A stretch of 64,000 bases of DNA, taken from the NCBI RefSeq assembly GCF_006937785.1, contig NZ_SJEE01000004.1, positions 62,001 through 126,000 on the forward strand, in the 5' to 3' direction. A program made the position numbers and the translations under genes. Under the pieces are notes generated by a model. The model was not told the origin of the DNA, made no database searches, and was given only the letters and a program-made list of their open reading frames with translations. This document shows positions 1 through 8,087 of this stretch, piece after piece (position 1 is the stretch's first letter; the number at the start of each line of letters is the position of its first letter). The stretch is from Pseudanabaena sp. UWO311 (lineage in GTDB: Bacteria; Cyanobacteriota; Cyanobacteriia; Pseudanabaenales; Pseudanabaenaceae).

Positions 1-665
1 CAAATATAATTCTGGCGGGATATCTGGCGGGTGCATCTGATTACATACCGATCGCCAAGAAGTTAGAAAAGAAAAATTTATCAGCAACGGTGGTTCCTTT
101 GAAATGGTGGGACTGGGTTCCGACTGTCGGCGGACGCTCGATCGCGCCAATCTTAGAAAAGCTCGACCAAACCGTAAATCAGGAATTAGCCAAAACGGGT
201 GCATCGAAAGTAAATATCATTGCCCATTCCGCAGGGGGCTGGCTATCACGGATTTATCTAGGCGATCGCCCCTATTACGACAAGGTTTGGAATGCACGTC
301 CTAAGGTTGCCAAACTGGTTTGTCTAGGAACTCCTCAACGTAGTCTCGAACCTTGGTCACTGCCAAATTTAGGTTTTGTCAATGACAATTATCCTGATGC
401 TTTTTATGATGATATTGAATATATCTGTGTGGCAGGAAATGCAGTACAGGGCAAAAAATCTACACCCAAAAAATGGCTTGCCTATAGTAGTTATGAACTC
501 ACGATTGGGCAAGGCGATGTCTGGGGTGATGGCATAATTCCGATTGAGGCGGCTTATTTGGATGGTGCTAAGAATATGGCGATCGATGGGGTCTATCATT
601 CACCGCGATCGGGTAAATGGTATGGCTCTCAAGAGGTGGTTGATATCTGGGCAGAGTATCTGTAA
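1..665 (+). CDS. Alpha/beta hydrolase (lipase-like), 5' end outside the window
   Basis: The reading frame is open from base 3 to the stop at 663-665 and has no convincing start inside the window, so the gene begins further left. A GTG at 90 lies inside conserved sequence and is not the start. The visible part has the nucleophile elbow HSAGG in the segment IIAHSAGGWLSRIYLGD, typical of alpha/beta hydrolases and class-2-like lipases, with a hydrophobic strand before it. Upstream codons (ILAGYLAGASDYIPIAKKLE) fit the N-terminal strand/helix of the same fold. The product is probably a soluble esterase or lipase. Substrate is unknown. No partner gene is visible on the left. Confidence 0.8.
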   Translation, partial: NIILAGYLAGASDYIPIAKKLEKKNLSATVVPLKWWDWVPTVGGRSIAPILEKLDQTVNQELAKTGASKVNIIAHSAGGWLSRIYLGDRPYYDKVWNARPKVAKLVCLGTPQRSLEPWSLPNLGFVNDNYPDAFYDDIEYICVAGNAVQGKKSTPKKWLAYSSYELTIGQGDVWGDGIIPIEAAYLDGAKNMAIDGVYHSPRSGKWYGSQEVVDIWAEYL

Positions 666-786
666 TCCAAATGGGGAACTCAAAGCGACTCCTCTGAATG
701 GGTAGATATGTCTATAAAAAACAAATAAAAGTGCAAACATCAGCCAAAAGGCTTACGAAAAACTCCAATATTGCTCGACAAACTAG

Positions 787-815
787 TAGACATTTCGGGA
801 TGAGGGATGTATAGT
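787..815 (+). promoter_or_regulatory. Predicted sigma-70 promoter of a short RNA
   Basis: TAGACA at 787-792 is separated by exactly 17 bases from TATAGT at 810-815. A start site 6 bases after the -10 box falls at about base 821, the first base of the 11-mer GGTGTGAGGAG. No + strand gene follows before 3772, so the promoter would serve a stand-alone short transcript. Confidence 0.5.
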
Positions 816-820
816 ATAGA

Positions 821-892
821 GGTGTGAGGAGCGAACAAAAGAAAAAGCCTAGGAACGAAACAGGGAAAGTAACCTAGGCTTTTTCTTTTGGT
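821..892 (+). ncRNA. Candidate small RNA with a Yfr1-complementary 5' end
   Basis: The predicted transcript starts with GGTGTGAGGAG (821-831), the exact complement of the CUCCUCACACC core known from the cyanobacterial small RNA Yfr1. It then folds into a perfect 17-bp hairpin (837-853 with 873-889, 19-base loop) ending in a T-rich tract, which looks like an intrinsic terminator. No start codon lies at a useful distance from the GAGGAG, so it is probably not coding. It could instead be a member of a known family such as Yfr2, which I cannot check here. The rest of 666-999 holds two more hairpins and no gene. Confidence 0.4.
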
Positions 893-902
893 TACCGTTA
901 AT

Positions 903-942
903 AAAAAAGAGAGAGTAGCTAATAGCTGCTCTCTCTTTTTTT
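903..942. terminator. Hairpin with A-run and T-run flanks
   Basis: An AAAAAAGAGAGAG arm pairs with CTCTCTCTTTTTT around an imperfect apex (TAGCTAATAGCTG). The flanks would give a U-run in both directions, so it may be a bidirectional terminator between the short RNA and the minus-strand DUF2288 gene. Confidence 0.5.
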
Positions 943-961
943 CATAAATTTTAATGCACCG

Positions 962-1010
962 CATCAGAATAAACAAAGCCTCGCTAAGCGAGGCTTTGTT
1001 TATTCTGATG
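962..1010. terminator. Perfect 23-bp hairpin over the DUF2288 stop codon
   Basis: Two perfect 23-base arms flank a TAA loop. The right arm contains the last sense codons and the stop codon (1000-1002) of the minus-strand DUF2288 gene. The left arm is its exact inverted copy. Confidence 0.75.
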
Positions 1011-1305
1011 TGGAAATAGGGTCAAGTCTTACAAGAACAAATGGTGGCACAACAAGGCTAATAAACTCTTTTTCTTTGTTTGCATTCCAATCGCTAAGCT
1101 CCTCAGCCACAGGATGACGTATCCAGCCATCCTCGATCCATGTTTGGACTAGCTGCGTATTATCCTCAGTCAGCGCAACGCCCACATCGACAATATCCAG
1201 TTTTGCCCCAACCAAAATTACTCGTGCTCTTGCAGCGTGGGGAGACAGCCAGTCCCATATCGCTACATCTACCATTTTGGTTAAATCTTCTTTTAAATTA
1301 CTCAC
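1000..1305 (-). CDS. DUF2288 family protein
   Basis: A 101-residue protein of the DUF2288 family, found in cyanobacteria and proteobacteria; function unknown. The family pattern is visible in LDIVDVGVALTEDNTQLVQTW followed by a short helix, a variable linker and VVPPFVLVRL at the end. It begins with GTG, whose G is shared with the TAG stop of the upstream uracil-DNA glycosylase gene, so the two are translationally coupled in one operon. No signal peptide or membrane segment is seen. The last codons lie in the arm of a terminator hairpin. The link to a DNA repair enzyme is positional only. Confidence 0.8.
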   Translation of the reverse strand: MSNLKEDLTKMVDVAIWDWLSPHAARARVILVGAKLDIVDVGVALTEDNTQLVQTWIEDGWIRHPVAEELSDWNANKEKEFISLVVPPFVLVRLDPISTSE

Positions 1306-2084
1306 TAAAATTCCTCGTCATCATCAACTACGCTATCAGCACCAATAATTTCTAGATACTTGGCTTTGATCGCTTTCACATCTTGCCATGTTAGCCACTT
1401 GGGACTGCCTTGTTCACGACTTTGATTTCGCAATAAATAAGAGGGATGGAATATTGGCATTACTAAACGCCCTTCCCACTCGTACCATTTGCCACGCACT
1501 TTAGTAATGCCTAACTTTTCGCCCAATATTGACTTAAGTGATGTTGCGCCTGTTAACAAGATAATTTTAGGATCAACGAGACGAATTTGCTCAAGCAAGT
1601 AGGGTTTGCAGGTGGTGGTTTCTATTTCAGTGGGGACACGATTATTGGGAGGACGGCATTTGACGGTATTGCAAACATAGATATCTTTATTAGTGTCAAA
1701 TCCCACTGATTCCAAGATTTTGTCTAAAAGCTGTCCAGATTTTCCAACAAATGGCAATCCTGATAGGTCTTCTTGTTCACCAGGCGCTTCGCCGATGATG
1801 AGGATTTTGGCATTGCGATCGCCTCTTTCGACGACAACATTAGTCCGTGTTGGGGCAAGCGGGCACTTCTGACAATTGCAAGCGGCTTCTCGCAATGCGT
1901 CTAGGCTAGTAAATTGCTCATGCGCTGGCAATGGGGCAGCAGGTACGGGGCTAGTATTTTTAGCAGCCCGCGTAGTTTTTTTTGCAGGTGAGAGATCAGC
2001 AGATGTCTCTGCGTGGGGAAGCTCTACCAAAGGAACCTCCGATGGAGTCAGATCAAACAGGCTCATTTGTTCTTTGTCAGTCAT
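1305..2084 (-). CDS. Uracil-DNA glycosylase, family 4 (UDG4, Fe-S)
   Basis: It removes uracil from DNA as the first step of base excision repair. The catalytic domain begins near residue 65 after a low-complexity N-terminal tail. It has the four cysteines expected for the 4Fe-4S cluster of family-4 enzymes (C71, C74, C143, C159), the motif GEAPGEQED (98-106) that holds the water-activating region, and the late HPSYLLR motif. At 259 residues it is longer than the roughly 200-residue archaeal and Thermus enzymes because of the Pro/Ala-rich first 60 residues, a common extension in cyanobacteria. It is the upstream gene of a two-gene operon with DUF2288 (1-base overlap). Confidence 0.92.
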   Translation of the reverse strand: MTDKEQMSLFDLTPSEVPLVELPHAETSADLSPAKKTTRAAKNTSPVPAAPLPAHEQFTSLDALREAACNCQKCPLAPTRTNVVVERGDRNAKILIIGEAPGEQEDLSGLPFVGKSGQLLDKILESVGFDTNKDIYVCNTVKCRPPNNRVPTEIETTTCKPYLLEQIRLVDPKIILLTGATSLKSILGEKLGITKVRGKWYEWEGRLVMPIFHPSYLLRNQSREQGSPKWLTWQDVKAIKAKYLEIIGADSVVDDDEEF

Positions 2085-2234
2085 AGACAGGTTATGCGCC
2101 CCAAATCATTGCTTATTGCTAATATCTTACCTGTGTCAGCAAGTTATTTGAAAACACGTTTCAGTAATTTGTATTTTAATTTCTTGAAATATCACTAATT
2201 CTTTGAGGAAGGATAAACTCCACGATGCAAATTT

Positions 2235-2322
2235 ATACCAATTCACAAAAGGGTGTGAGTTAAAAGCCAAAACCTGTAAGGGTTTTAAAACATAAAATGG
2301 CTTAGCCATTTTATGTTTTGGT
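2235..2322. mobile_element. MITE-like palindromic repeat, copy A
   Basis: It begins ATACCAATTCACAAAAG and ends TTTTATGTTTTGGT. It is the inverted counterpart of the element at 60590-60691, sharing outer ends, an inner CTGTAAGGGTTTTAAAACA block and an AAAATGGC/GCCATTTT hairpin with a TTA loop. It sits directly against the stop codon of the alanine racemase gene. It contains no ORF, so any movement would depend on a transposase elsewhere. Confidence 0.7.
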
Positions 2323-2323
2323 G

Positions 2324-3481
2324 CTAGATAGCCTTCGGTAAAGTCATAAGACCGATCGCATTGACAACATTAATCCTTGGCAATCGATTCTTAAACCCGC
2401 AAAGAATTTCCCATGAAATCGTACCTAATAGATTAGCCCAGTCGTCAGCAGTATTTTCAGATTCGCCACCCAAAAATGTCACCACATCGCCAACATTTAT
2501 ATTGGGAACATGAGTTACATCGATCGCACATTGATCCATCGTGATTGTGCCAATCTGAGCAACTTTTTGACCGTTTACTGCCACACGAATCCGATTAGAC
2601 AAACCGCGAGGAATACCGTCTGCATAGCCGATCGCTACAGTTGCCATTTTCATATCTTGTGCGGCGATGAATGAGCGACCGTAACTAACACTTGTCCCTG
2701 CCTTAATTTCTTTGACTTGAGTAATCCGAGCCTTGACCGTGAGCGCAGGACGTAGATCAACAATATTTTTGAGATGGGGCGCGGGATAAAGTCCGTATAG
2801 TCCTAAACCAGTTCGTACAATGTCGTAATGGATTTGGCGATCACATAGCATCGCGGCTGTATTGCAAATGTGAATACGAGGCGGATAGATCCCTTCAGCT
2901 TTGAGTTCTGCAATTACTTGCTCAAATCTTTGGGTTTGTAATTGCATGAAAGTGCGATCGCTGTCATCGGCAGTAGCAAAGTGCGAATAAACGCTCATTA
3001 TTTCTAAATTAGGTAAATGCTGCACCAGTTGAGCAAAGGCGATCGCCTCCTGCCAATTTACCCCTAGCCGTGACATGCCCGTATCAATTTTAAGATGGAC
3101 AGGAACTTGCTCGCCAGTTTGAGAGAGCACTTCGTGATAAATCAGTGCTTGTTTAGGATTGCAAATCGTCGGTTGTAATCGATACTCTGCGATCGCCTTA
3201 ATCTCATCAACGCCATTAGTCGCACCTAAAACCACAATTGGCGCTGTAATTCCTGCTCGACGCAACTGAATACCTTCAGGAATTGTGGCAACACCTAACC
3301 AAGTCGCTCCTGCCTCGATCGCAGATTGACTAACATCAATTGACCCATGTCCATAGGCATCAGCCTTTACAATCGCCATTAGCTCAGTTGGCGAAGTCAG
3401 CAAGGATTTTAATTGATGCACATTATGCTTAATTATCGAGAGATCGACTTCCACCCAGGCCCGATGGTTTTGCTTGAGCAT
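2324..3481 (-). CDS. alr: Alanine racemase
   Basis: A PLP enzyme that interconverts L- and D-alanine and so supplies D-Ala for peptidoglycan. The PLP lysine is in AIVKADAYGHG near the N-terminus, the general-base tyrosine is in VAIGYADGIPR, and the fold-III domain plus C-terminal beta domain are complete (385 residues with the start used here). I chose the ATG at 3481 because GAGGAG lies about 9 bases upstream; an in-frame TTG 39 bases further upstream would place that ribosome site inside the coding region. It stands alone, with a MITE-like repeat right after its stop. It is a cytosolic homodimer in the family. Confidence 0.95.
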   Translation of the reverse strand: MLKQNHRAWVEVDLSIIKHNVHQLKSLLTSPTELMAIVKADAYGHGSIDVSQSAIEAGATWLGVATIPEGIQLRRAGITAPIVVLGATNGVDEIKAIAEYRLQPTICNPKQALIYHEVLSQTGEQVPVHLKIDTGMSRLGVNWQEAIAFAQLVQHLPNLEIMSVYSHFATADDSDRTFMQLQTQRFEQVIAELKAEGIYPPRIHICNTAAMLCDRQIHYDIVRTGLGLYGLYPAPHLKNIVDLRPALTVKARITQVKEIKAGTSVSYGRSFIAAQDMKMATVAIGYADGIPRGLSNRIRVAVNGQKVAQIGTITMDQCAIDVTHVPNINVGDVVTFLGGESENTADDWANLLGTISWEILCGFKNRLPRINVVNAIGLMTLPKAI

Positions 3482-3771
3482 TACAGCGCACTCCTCATAC
3501 GTTAATCTGGTTTGCAGCAACTACGATAATGCAAACCTCTAAATTGTTTTTAGCTTGCAAGACGTTATATTAATTTGATTCGGCAAAAACACGCTTGTCT
3601 TTCTAGCAAGATCTGTAACAAACTCAAATCAGCTTTTGATAGCCCCCATAATTCTCAGAATAGAAACCAAATCTAAGTTTATCGAGTCTTGTTTAAGACC
3701 AGCATCGCCAAAACTAGATTTACAATGAGAATTGCGATCAGTATTTTTACTTAGTCTAATTATCTATACTT

Positions 3772-5160
3772 ATGCGACTTATGCAACTACCAAGTTTTAT
3801 GCCTCAAGATTGGCGGAAACATAAATTTAGTCACAATCTTAGACATATCTTTAGGCAAATGTTGCGATCGCGCAAACGTTTTTTGTCATTTCTTTTTGTC
3901 GTAACTTTTGCAGCCACGCTACTTTTACATAGCCTGATCCCTCCATTGTTGGGCAATGATCAAGCGATCGCTCAAATAAACCCACAAACAAAACCGCAAA
4001 CAAAACCGCAAATAAAACTACTAGTCCCACCGTTAAAGCAACCTGTTGTCCCTCCCAATGCGCTAATCAACCAACCCATAGACAAGCGTCAAGAGATTCG
4101 TGGGGTATGGTTGACGAGTAATGACTTTGCAATGTTTAGCGATCGCAAACAGCTGAGTGAGGCTCTACAACAACTCAAGCAACTCAATTTCAACACTATC
4201 TATCCCGTTGTCTGGAACTCAGGCTATGCCATGTATCCCAGTACTGTCGCTCAAGAAGCAGGAGCACAGCCATTTGTATATCGCGGTTCTGAAGGACATG
4301 ATATTGTTGCCGACATCATCACGCAGGGACATAAAAATAATTTATTAGTAATGCCTTGGTTTGAGTTTGGATTTATGGCTCCAGAAATGTCTGAGCTAGC
4401 GATCGCACATCCCGATTGGCTGACACAACAACGCAATGGTGATAAAACTTCAATCACGGCTGCTGGCGAAGTCGCTTGGCTTAATCCTTTTCATCCTGAA
4501 GTGCAAAAATTCCTGATGGAATTAGTATTGGAAGCAGTGTCAAATTACGATTTAGATGGCATTCAATTTGACGATCATACTAGCCTCCCTAAGACCTTTG
4601 GCTATGATCGCTACACCCTCAACCTCTATCGCCAAGAGACGAAAAGAGATGCTCCTGCTGATGTCAACGATCCTGCTTGGGTGAGCTGGCGAGCAAATAA
4701 AATTTCAGCTTTTATGGCAAGACTAAGTAAAGCCGTGAAACAAAGAAAGCCTAATGTGCTCTTCTCCGTATCTCCTAACTATTACGATTTTGCCTATAAA
4801 CAGCAGTTGCAAGACTGGCTAGGCTGGGTACGTCAAGGTTTTGTCGATGAATTACTGGTTCAGGTATATCGTAATGACCTAGATGATTATCTTTCTCAAA
4901 TTAGCCGTCCTGAGATTGCAGAAGTCCAAAATAAAATTTCCACAGCGATCGCAATTCTTTCTGGACTTCGCAATAGTAATGTGCCAATGTCAAGGGTTTA
5001 TTCCCAAGCTATAAATGCCCAAAGTAGAGGCTTAGGTGTTTCGTTCTTTTATTACAGGAGCTTGTGGGGCTATGGGCCAGAAACAGTTGCTGAACGACAA
5101 AAAGAATTGCAATATCTATTCCGAAGTCCTGCACCAAGGTTTGCGAATAGATATCCATAA
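3772..5160 (+). CDS. Glycoside-hydrolase-like protein (GHL10, DUF187 type)
   Basis: A 462-residue exported protein. A basic N-terminus (RSRKRF) is followed by a hydrophobic segment at about residues 39-58, a signal peptide or anchor, then a Pro/Lys/Thr-rich linker. The GHL10 barrel starts at REIRGVWLTSNDF near residue 107 and contains the family block FNTIYPVVWNSGYAMYPS and the acidic strand end DLDGIQFDDHTS. Relatives are thought to act on cell-wall glycans or polysaccharides, but the reaction is not established. The N-terminal part has a near-repeat of KPQTKPQ. It is monocistronic; a strong hairpin follows at 5202. Confidence 0.88.
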   Translation: MRLMQLPSFMPQDWRKHKFSHNLRHIFRQMLRSRKRFLSFLFVVTFAATLLLHSLIPPLLGNDQAIAQINPQTKPQTKPQIKLLVPPLKQPVVPPNALINQPIDKRQEIRGVWLTSNDFAMFSDRKQLSEALQQLKQLNFNTIYPVVWNSGYAMYPSTVAQEAGAQPFVYRGSEGHDIVADIITQGHKNNLLVMPWFEFGFMAPEMSELAIAHPDWLTQQRNGDKTSITAAGEVAWLNPFHPEVQKFLMELVLEAVSNYDLDGIQFDDHTSLPKTFGYDRYTLNLYRQETKRDAPADVNDPAWVSWRANKISAFMARLSKAVKQRKPNVLFSVSPNYYDFAYKQQLQDWLGWVRQGFVDELLVQVYRNDLDDYLSQISRPEIAEVQNKISTAIAILSGLRNSNVPMSRVYSQAINAQSRGLGVSFFYYRSLWGYGPETVAERQKELQYLFRSPAPRFANRYP

Positions 5161-5201
5161 TTTTTTTAGCGATCACTAAACTTCGTAATCGCTGATTACC
5201 G

Positions 5202-5238
5202 AAAGACAAATCGCCCGCTACGCGGGCGATTTGTCTTT
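5202..5238. terminator. 17-bp hairpin between convergent genes
   Basis: Perfect arms AAAGACAAATCGCCCGC and their complement close a TAC loop, followed by TTTTT. It lies between the GHL10 gene and the convergent protease gene and can terminate both. Confidence 0.8.
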
Positions 5239-5245
5239 TTTAGTT

Positions 5246-6103
5246 TTAGTTTTTATTTGAACTCACTGTCACAAATATTGCTTCTCCGATCCAATAGTCT
5301 TTCATTTCCTCGAAGGTCTTAATCTGTTTTCCATACAGAGGATTGGCGACAACTAAATTGCCTTTTGATAAATCGATTTCAAATAGAGCGATCGCATGTT
5401 GGATTCTCTGACCTGCAACTGGTTCCATGACATGTAAAACTGCCATTTGTCTTCGATTAGATAAATCTTTAATCGTAAGATTTCGTTCATACTGGGGCTC
5501 TAAACCAAGTTCTTCCATTGCTCGAATTTCGGCAAGAGTGGTTGTTCCTAGCCGACTAGTTCCTGCGATCTTGACTACATCTCTTTCGGTTGTTTTGAGA
5601 TGGGGATTTACCTTACGAACAAGAGTAGCGATCGTGGCAGCAGCACAACTGTAAGGGGTTGTCTGAAACACAACTCCATCCGAAATACGAGGAGCTTCCA
5701 CTAAATCAGTAATTGGCAAACCTTGATAAAGCAAAAAGCAAATAGATAAAAAACTAACAGCTAAAAAAACAATAAGTTGCTGAAATCTTCGGAGATCTTT
5801 CCATCCTGGCAACTCCATGAGGATAAGTAATCCTAAACAAAAAAAGCAGATGAGTAAAATGGCATACCAGAAATATGCACCTACATAAAGCAAAAGGAAA
5901 GAAGGAACCCAAGGGCTATTGCGTCCATATGCCATCAGAATGCTAATAAGCGTAACTGCGCCCAAAGTAATGCAGCCAATCAAATAGACCTGCCGTTGGT
6001 TTCGTTTCAAGGCATTGTCAGCGGTTACTCCTTTTCTAGCTAAGCTCCATCCCAGCCAAGATCCTGCCAAGAAAAAGATCAGAATAGCGACTATAAGAAA
6101 CAT
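5246..6103 (-). CDS. Membrane protein with C39-like cysteine peptidase domain
   Basis: A 285-residue protein with about four N-terminal membrane segments (roughly residues 1-20, 38-58, 66-97 and 108-126), followed by a papain-like C39 domain. The catalytic cysteine is C153 in TTPYSCAAA, the histidine is H236 in RIQHAIAL, and N254 in VVANPL fits the third position. C39 domains usually trim double-glycine leader peptides within ABC exporters. Here there is no transporter ATPase, so the substrate is unknown and it may be a free-standing processing protease. No precursor peptide gene is visible nearby. It converges with the GHL10 gene. Confidence 0.78.
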   Translation of the reverse strand: MFLIVAILIFFLAGSWLGWSLARKGVTADNALKRNQRQVYLIGCITLGAVTLISILMAYGRNSPWVPSFLLLYVGAYFWYAILLICFFCLGLLILMELPGWKDLRRFQQLIVFLAVSFLSICFLLYQGLPITDLVEAPRISDGVVFQTTPYSCAAATIATLVRKVNPHLKTTERDVVKIAGTSRLGTTTLAEIRAMEELGLEPQYERNLTIKDLSNRRQMAVLHVMEPVAGQRIQHAIALFEIDLSKGNLVVANPLYGKQIKTFEEMKDYWIGEAIFVTVSSNKN

Positions 6104-6139
6104 CAGTTTTAGGGATTATTATAGTCGCCGCAGTTTCTG

Positions 6140-6187
6140 TTAAATCAATTCACAAAAGTGTGCCGACACTTCTATGAATTGATTTAA
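6140..6187. repeat. Imperfect palindrome related to a MITE arm
   Basis: TTAAATCAATTCA and its complement close an inner AAGTGT/ACACTT stem with a GCC apex. The AATTCACAAAAGTGT block is shared with the inner hairpin of the MITE at 60590-60691, so it may be a fragment of the same element family. Confidence 0.55.
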
Positions 6188-6199
6188 CTACAAAACAAA

Positions 6200-6228
6200 A
6201 AACAAGGTGAGACAATCTCACCTTGTTT
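6200..6228 (-). terminator. Terminator of rpsA
   Basis: Perfect 13-base arms (AAACAAGGTGAGA) close a CAA loop about 32 bases downstream of the rpsA stop; the adjoining A-rich stretch gives a U-run on the minus strand. Confidence 0.75.
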
Positions 6229-6259
6229 ATAGAAAATATTAACTTTTCTGCAAGCTTAA

Positions 6260-7300
6260 TTAAGCTTCAGCAATAACTTCTTCTACTGCTTCGGGTTCAG
6301 CAGCAACTTCTTCAGGGATTTCTGCTTCTTCCATAGCATCAGGAACTTCATACTCTTCTTCTTCAACTGCTGCCACAGGAATTTCCATTACCGCAGGAGC
6401 CGCATTGAGTTGTTCGCGGTACTTAGCTGCCATCTCTTCAGCCTTAGCGTAAACAAGTTGAGGGTCTTTGACCATATCACCTGGTTCGGCTTCAAGTTGC
6501 TTAGTAGAGAGCGAAATGCGTCCACGCTCTGCATCAAGGTCGATGATCATTACCTTCACTTCGTCATTGACATTGAAGACATTGTGAGGAGTTTCGATAT
6601 GCTCGTGGGAGATTTCGGAGATGTGCAACAAACCACTGACACCACCGATGTCAATAAATGCACCGTAAGGCTTGATGCCACGTACTACGCCGATGACGAC
6701 TTCGCCAACTTCGAGCTTGTTCATCTTGCGCTCAACAAGGGCGCGACGATGACTGAGGACGAGACGGTTACGGTCTTCATCCACTTCCAAGAATTTGAGT
6801 GGCAACTCTTCGCCAACCAATTCTTCCTTAGGCTTACGAGTGCTGATGTGAGAACCAGGTATAAATCCACGTAGTCCTTCAATTCTGACCAGAGCACCAC
6901 CACGGTTGGTGGCAAAAATTAGCGATCGCACGGTTGCATCTTCTGCTTGCAACTGACGTACACGTTCCCATGCTCTCATGTACTCGATCCGACGAATCGA
7001 AAGGGTCAGTTGCCCTTCTTCGTTTTCGTCAGCGAGAATGAAAAACTCACGGGTTTCATTATTTTGTAAAACTTCTTCAGGTTGATCAACGCGGTTGATC
7101 GACATTTCCTGAATCGGGATGTAAGCTGCTGTTTTTGCACCAATGTCAATAAGTGCGCCTCTCGGCTCAATGCTAAATACTGTTCCTGCAACGATGTCGC
7201 CAGGGCTGAAGTGATAATCGTATTTGTCTAAAAGTTTTGCAAAATCTTCATGAGTGAAGCCGACATTGGTAGCTGTGGCAGTTTTGGCCCGATTGATCAT
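6260..7300 (-). CDS. rpsA: 30S ribosomal protein S1 (short cyanobacterial form)
   Basis: It binds mRNA on the small ribosomal subunit during initiation. Three S1 OB-fold domains are visible: about 33-105 (PGDIVAGTVFSIEPRGALIDIG), about 120-190 (TNRGGALVRIEGLRGFIPGSHIS) and about 200-275 (GEVVIGVVRGIKPYGAFIDIGGVSGLLHISEIS). The C-terminal tail is very acidic (repeated EEE/EAE). At 346 residues it matches the three-domain S1 of cyanobacteria and chloroplasts rather than the six-domain enterobacterial protein. It is monocistronic with a long leader; a possible TATAAT lies at 7460-7465. It should be strongly expressed. Confidence 0.95.
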   Translation of the reverse strand: MINRAKTATATNVGFTHEDFAKLLDKYDYHFSPGDIVAGTVFSIEPRGALIDIGAKTAAYIPIQEMSINRVDQPEEVLQNNETREFFILADENEEGQLTLSIRRIEYMRAWERVRQLQAEDATVRSLIFATNRGGALVRIEGLRGFIPGSHISTRKPKEELVGEELPLKFLEVDEDRNRLVLSHRRALVERKMNKLEVGEVVIGVVRGIKPYGAFIDIGGVSGLLHISEISHEHIETPHNVFNVNDEVKVMIIDLDAERGRISLSTKQLEAEPGDMVKDPQLVYAKAEEMAAKYREQLNAAPAVMEIPVAAVEEEEYEVPDAMEEAEIPEEVAAEPEAVEEVIAEA

Positions 7301-7459
7301 AACTAAATTTTTCCTTGTTCCTGTTTTGAATTTATCTGGTTTCCTCCCAGAAATGTAAGAGCATTAGCCATTAAAGCTTGTTGCGGTTTACATCCTACGC
7401 CTATTGATGTTGTTAATATGTTGTTGATATTTAGTAAAATGTATAGGCATAGGTTTGCA

Positions 7460-7465
7460 ATTATA
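7460..7465 (-). promoter_or_regulatory. Possible -10 element for rpsA
   Basis: A perfect TATAAT on the minus strand about 160 bases upstream of the rpsA ATG. No good -35 is seen at the right distance. The call rests on the -10 match and position only. Confidence 0.3.
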
Positions 7466-7532
7466 GCGCACTTAAGCTATATCTCGAAAGTGTTGACAAA
7501 TATTTTTTCGATAACCTTCTAGGCGATCGCTT

Positions 7533-8087
7533 TTAGTTAAGCCTGCTTACAAAGTTTGGCACAGAAGTTTTTAAAACATTCAGCAAATCTGTAACCGACA
7601 TGGGTGGCTTTTTTAAATCACTTGCCTGAGTCTGGAGAACTTGCCTAATCTCTTGAGGAAACAAATCATGTAGATAGGTTAAAAATTGATCGGCGCTTTG
7701 GGCTTCAACTTGATATTGGCTCAGAACTATTGCGGGAAAGTGCTTCAGATTTTCGGTGACGATTACATGGGCTTTGGCAATCAAAGCAGTCGCTAAAACA
7801 TGGCGATCGCCTTCATGGTTATCCATACAAGGAATTAAGCGATCGGTCACGTTGAGCATCGCATCGGGGAAAGCCATATTAATTTGCATTTCTAGCCCAT
7901 TTACTTGCTGGATCTGCATTTTCTGGTTTGCTATTAAATTTCGGAGCGCCCCGTCTAAGATTTCTTGTGACCAATGCACACGATATAACCCAGCCTCAGC
8001 AGCACGAAGTAAAGTATCCCGCAAATACATTGGATAAAGCACACAGGAGTCAAGTACAACGGGAAATCGAGAGGATGGCAAACTCAT
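7533..8087 (-). CDS. PIN-domain ribonuclease toxin (VapC-like)
   Basis: A 184-residue PIN-domain protein, probably a metal-dependent RNase that acts as the toxin of a type II module. The first acidic residue is in VVLDSCVLYPM, further acidic residues are in DNHEGDRHVLATAL, and a long C-terminal helical tail follows, as in the PIN_3-like group paired with excisionase-type antitoxins. Its ATG overlaps the stop of the upstream HTH gene by one base (TAATG), so the pair is translationally coupled. The antitoxin-first order matches the usual logic. The target RNA cannot be inferred. Confidence 0.85.
   Translation of the reverse strand: MSLPSSRFPVVLDSCVLYPMYLRDTLLRAAEAGLYRVHWSQEILDGALRNLIANQKMQIQQVNGLEMQINMAFPDAMLNVTDRLIPCMDNHEGDRHVLATALIAKAHVIVTENLKHFPAIVLSQYQVEAQSADQFLTYLHDLFPQEIRQVLQTQASDLKKPPMSVTDLLNVLKTSVPNFVSRLN

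Noticed and set aside
815-835. Yfr1 itself on the minus strand, because CTCCTCACACC reads there
   Set aside because: No flanking stem-loops or terminator follow on the minus strand, while the plus strand has a well-spaced promoter and terminator.
740-976. Minus-strand frame of 78 codons
   Set aside because: It runs through two hairpins, has no ribosome-binding site and no recognisable domain.
6410-6874. 154-codon frame opposite rpsA
   Set aside because: Antisense shadow of a strongly coding gene; no independent signals.
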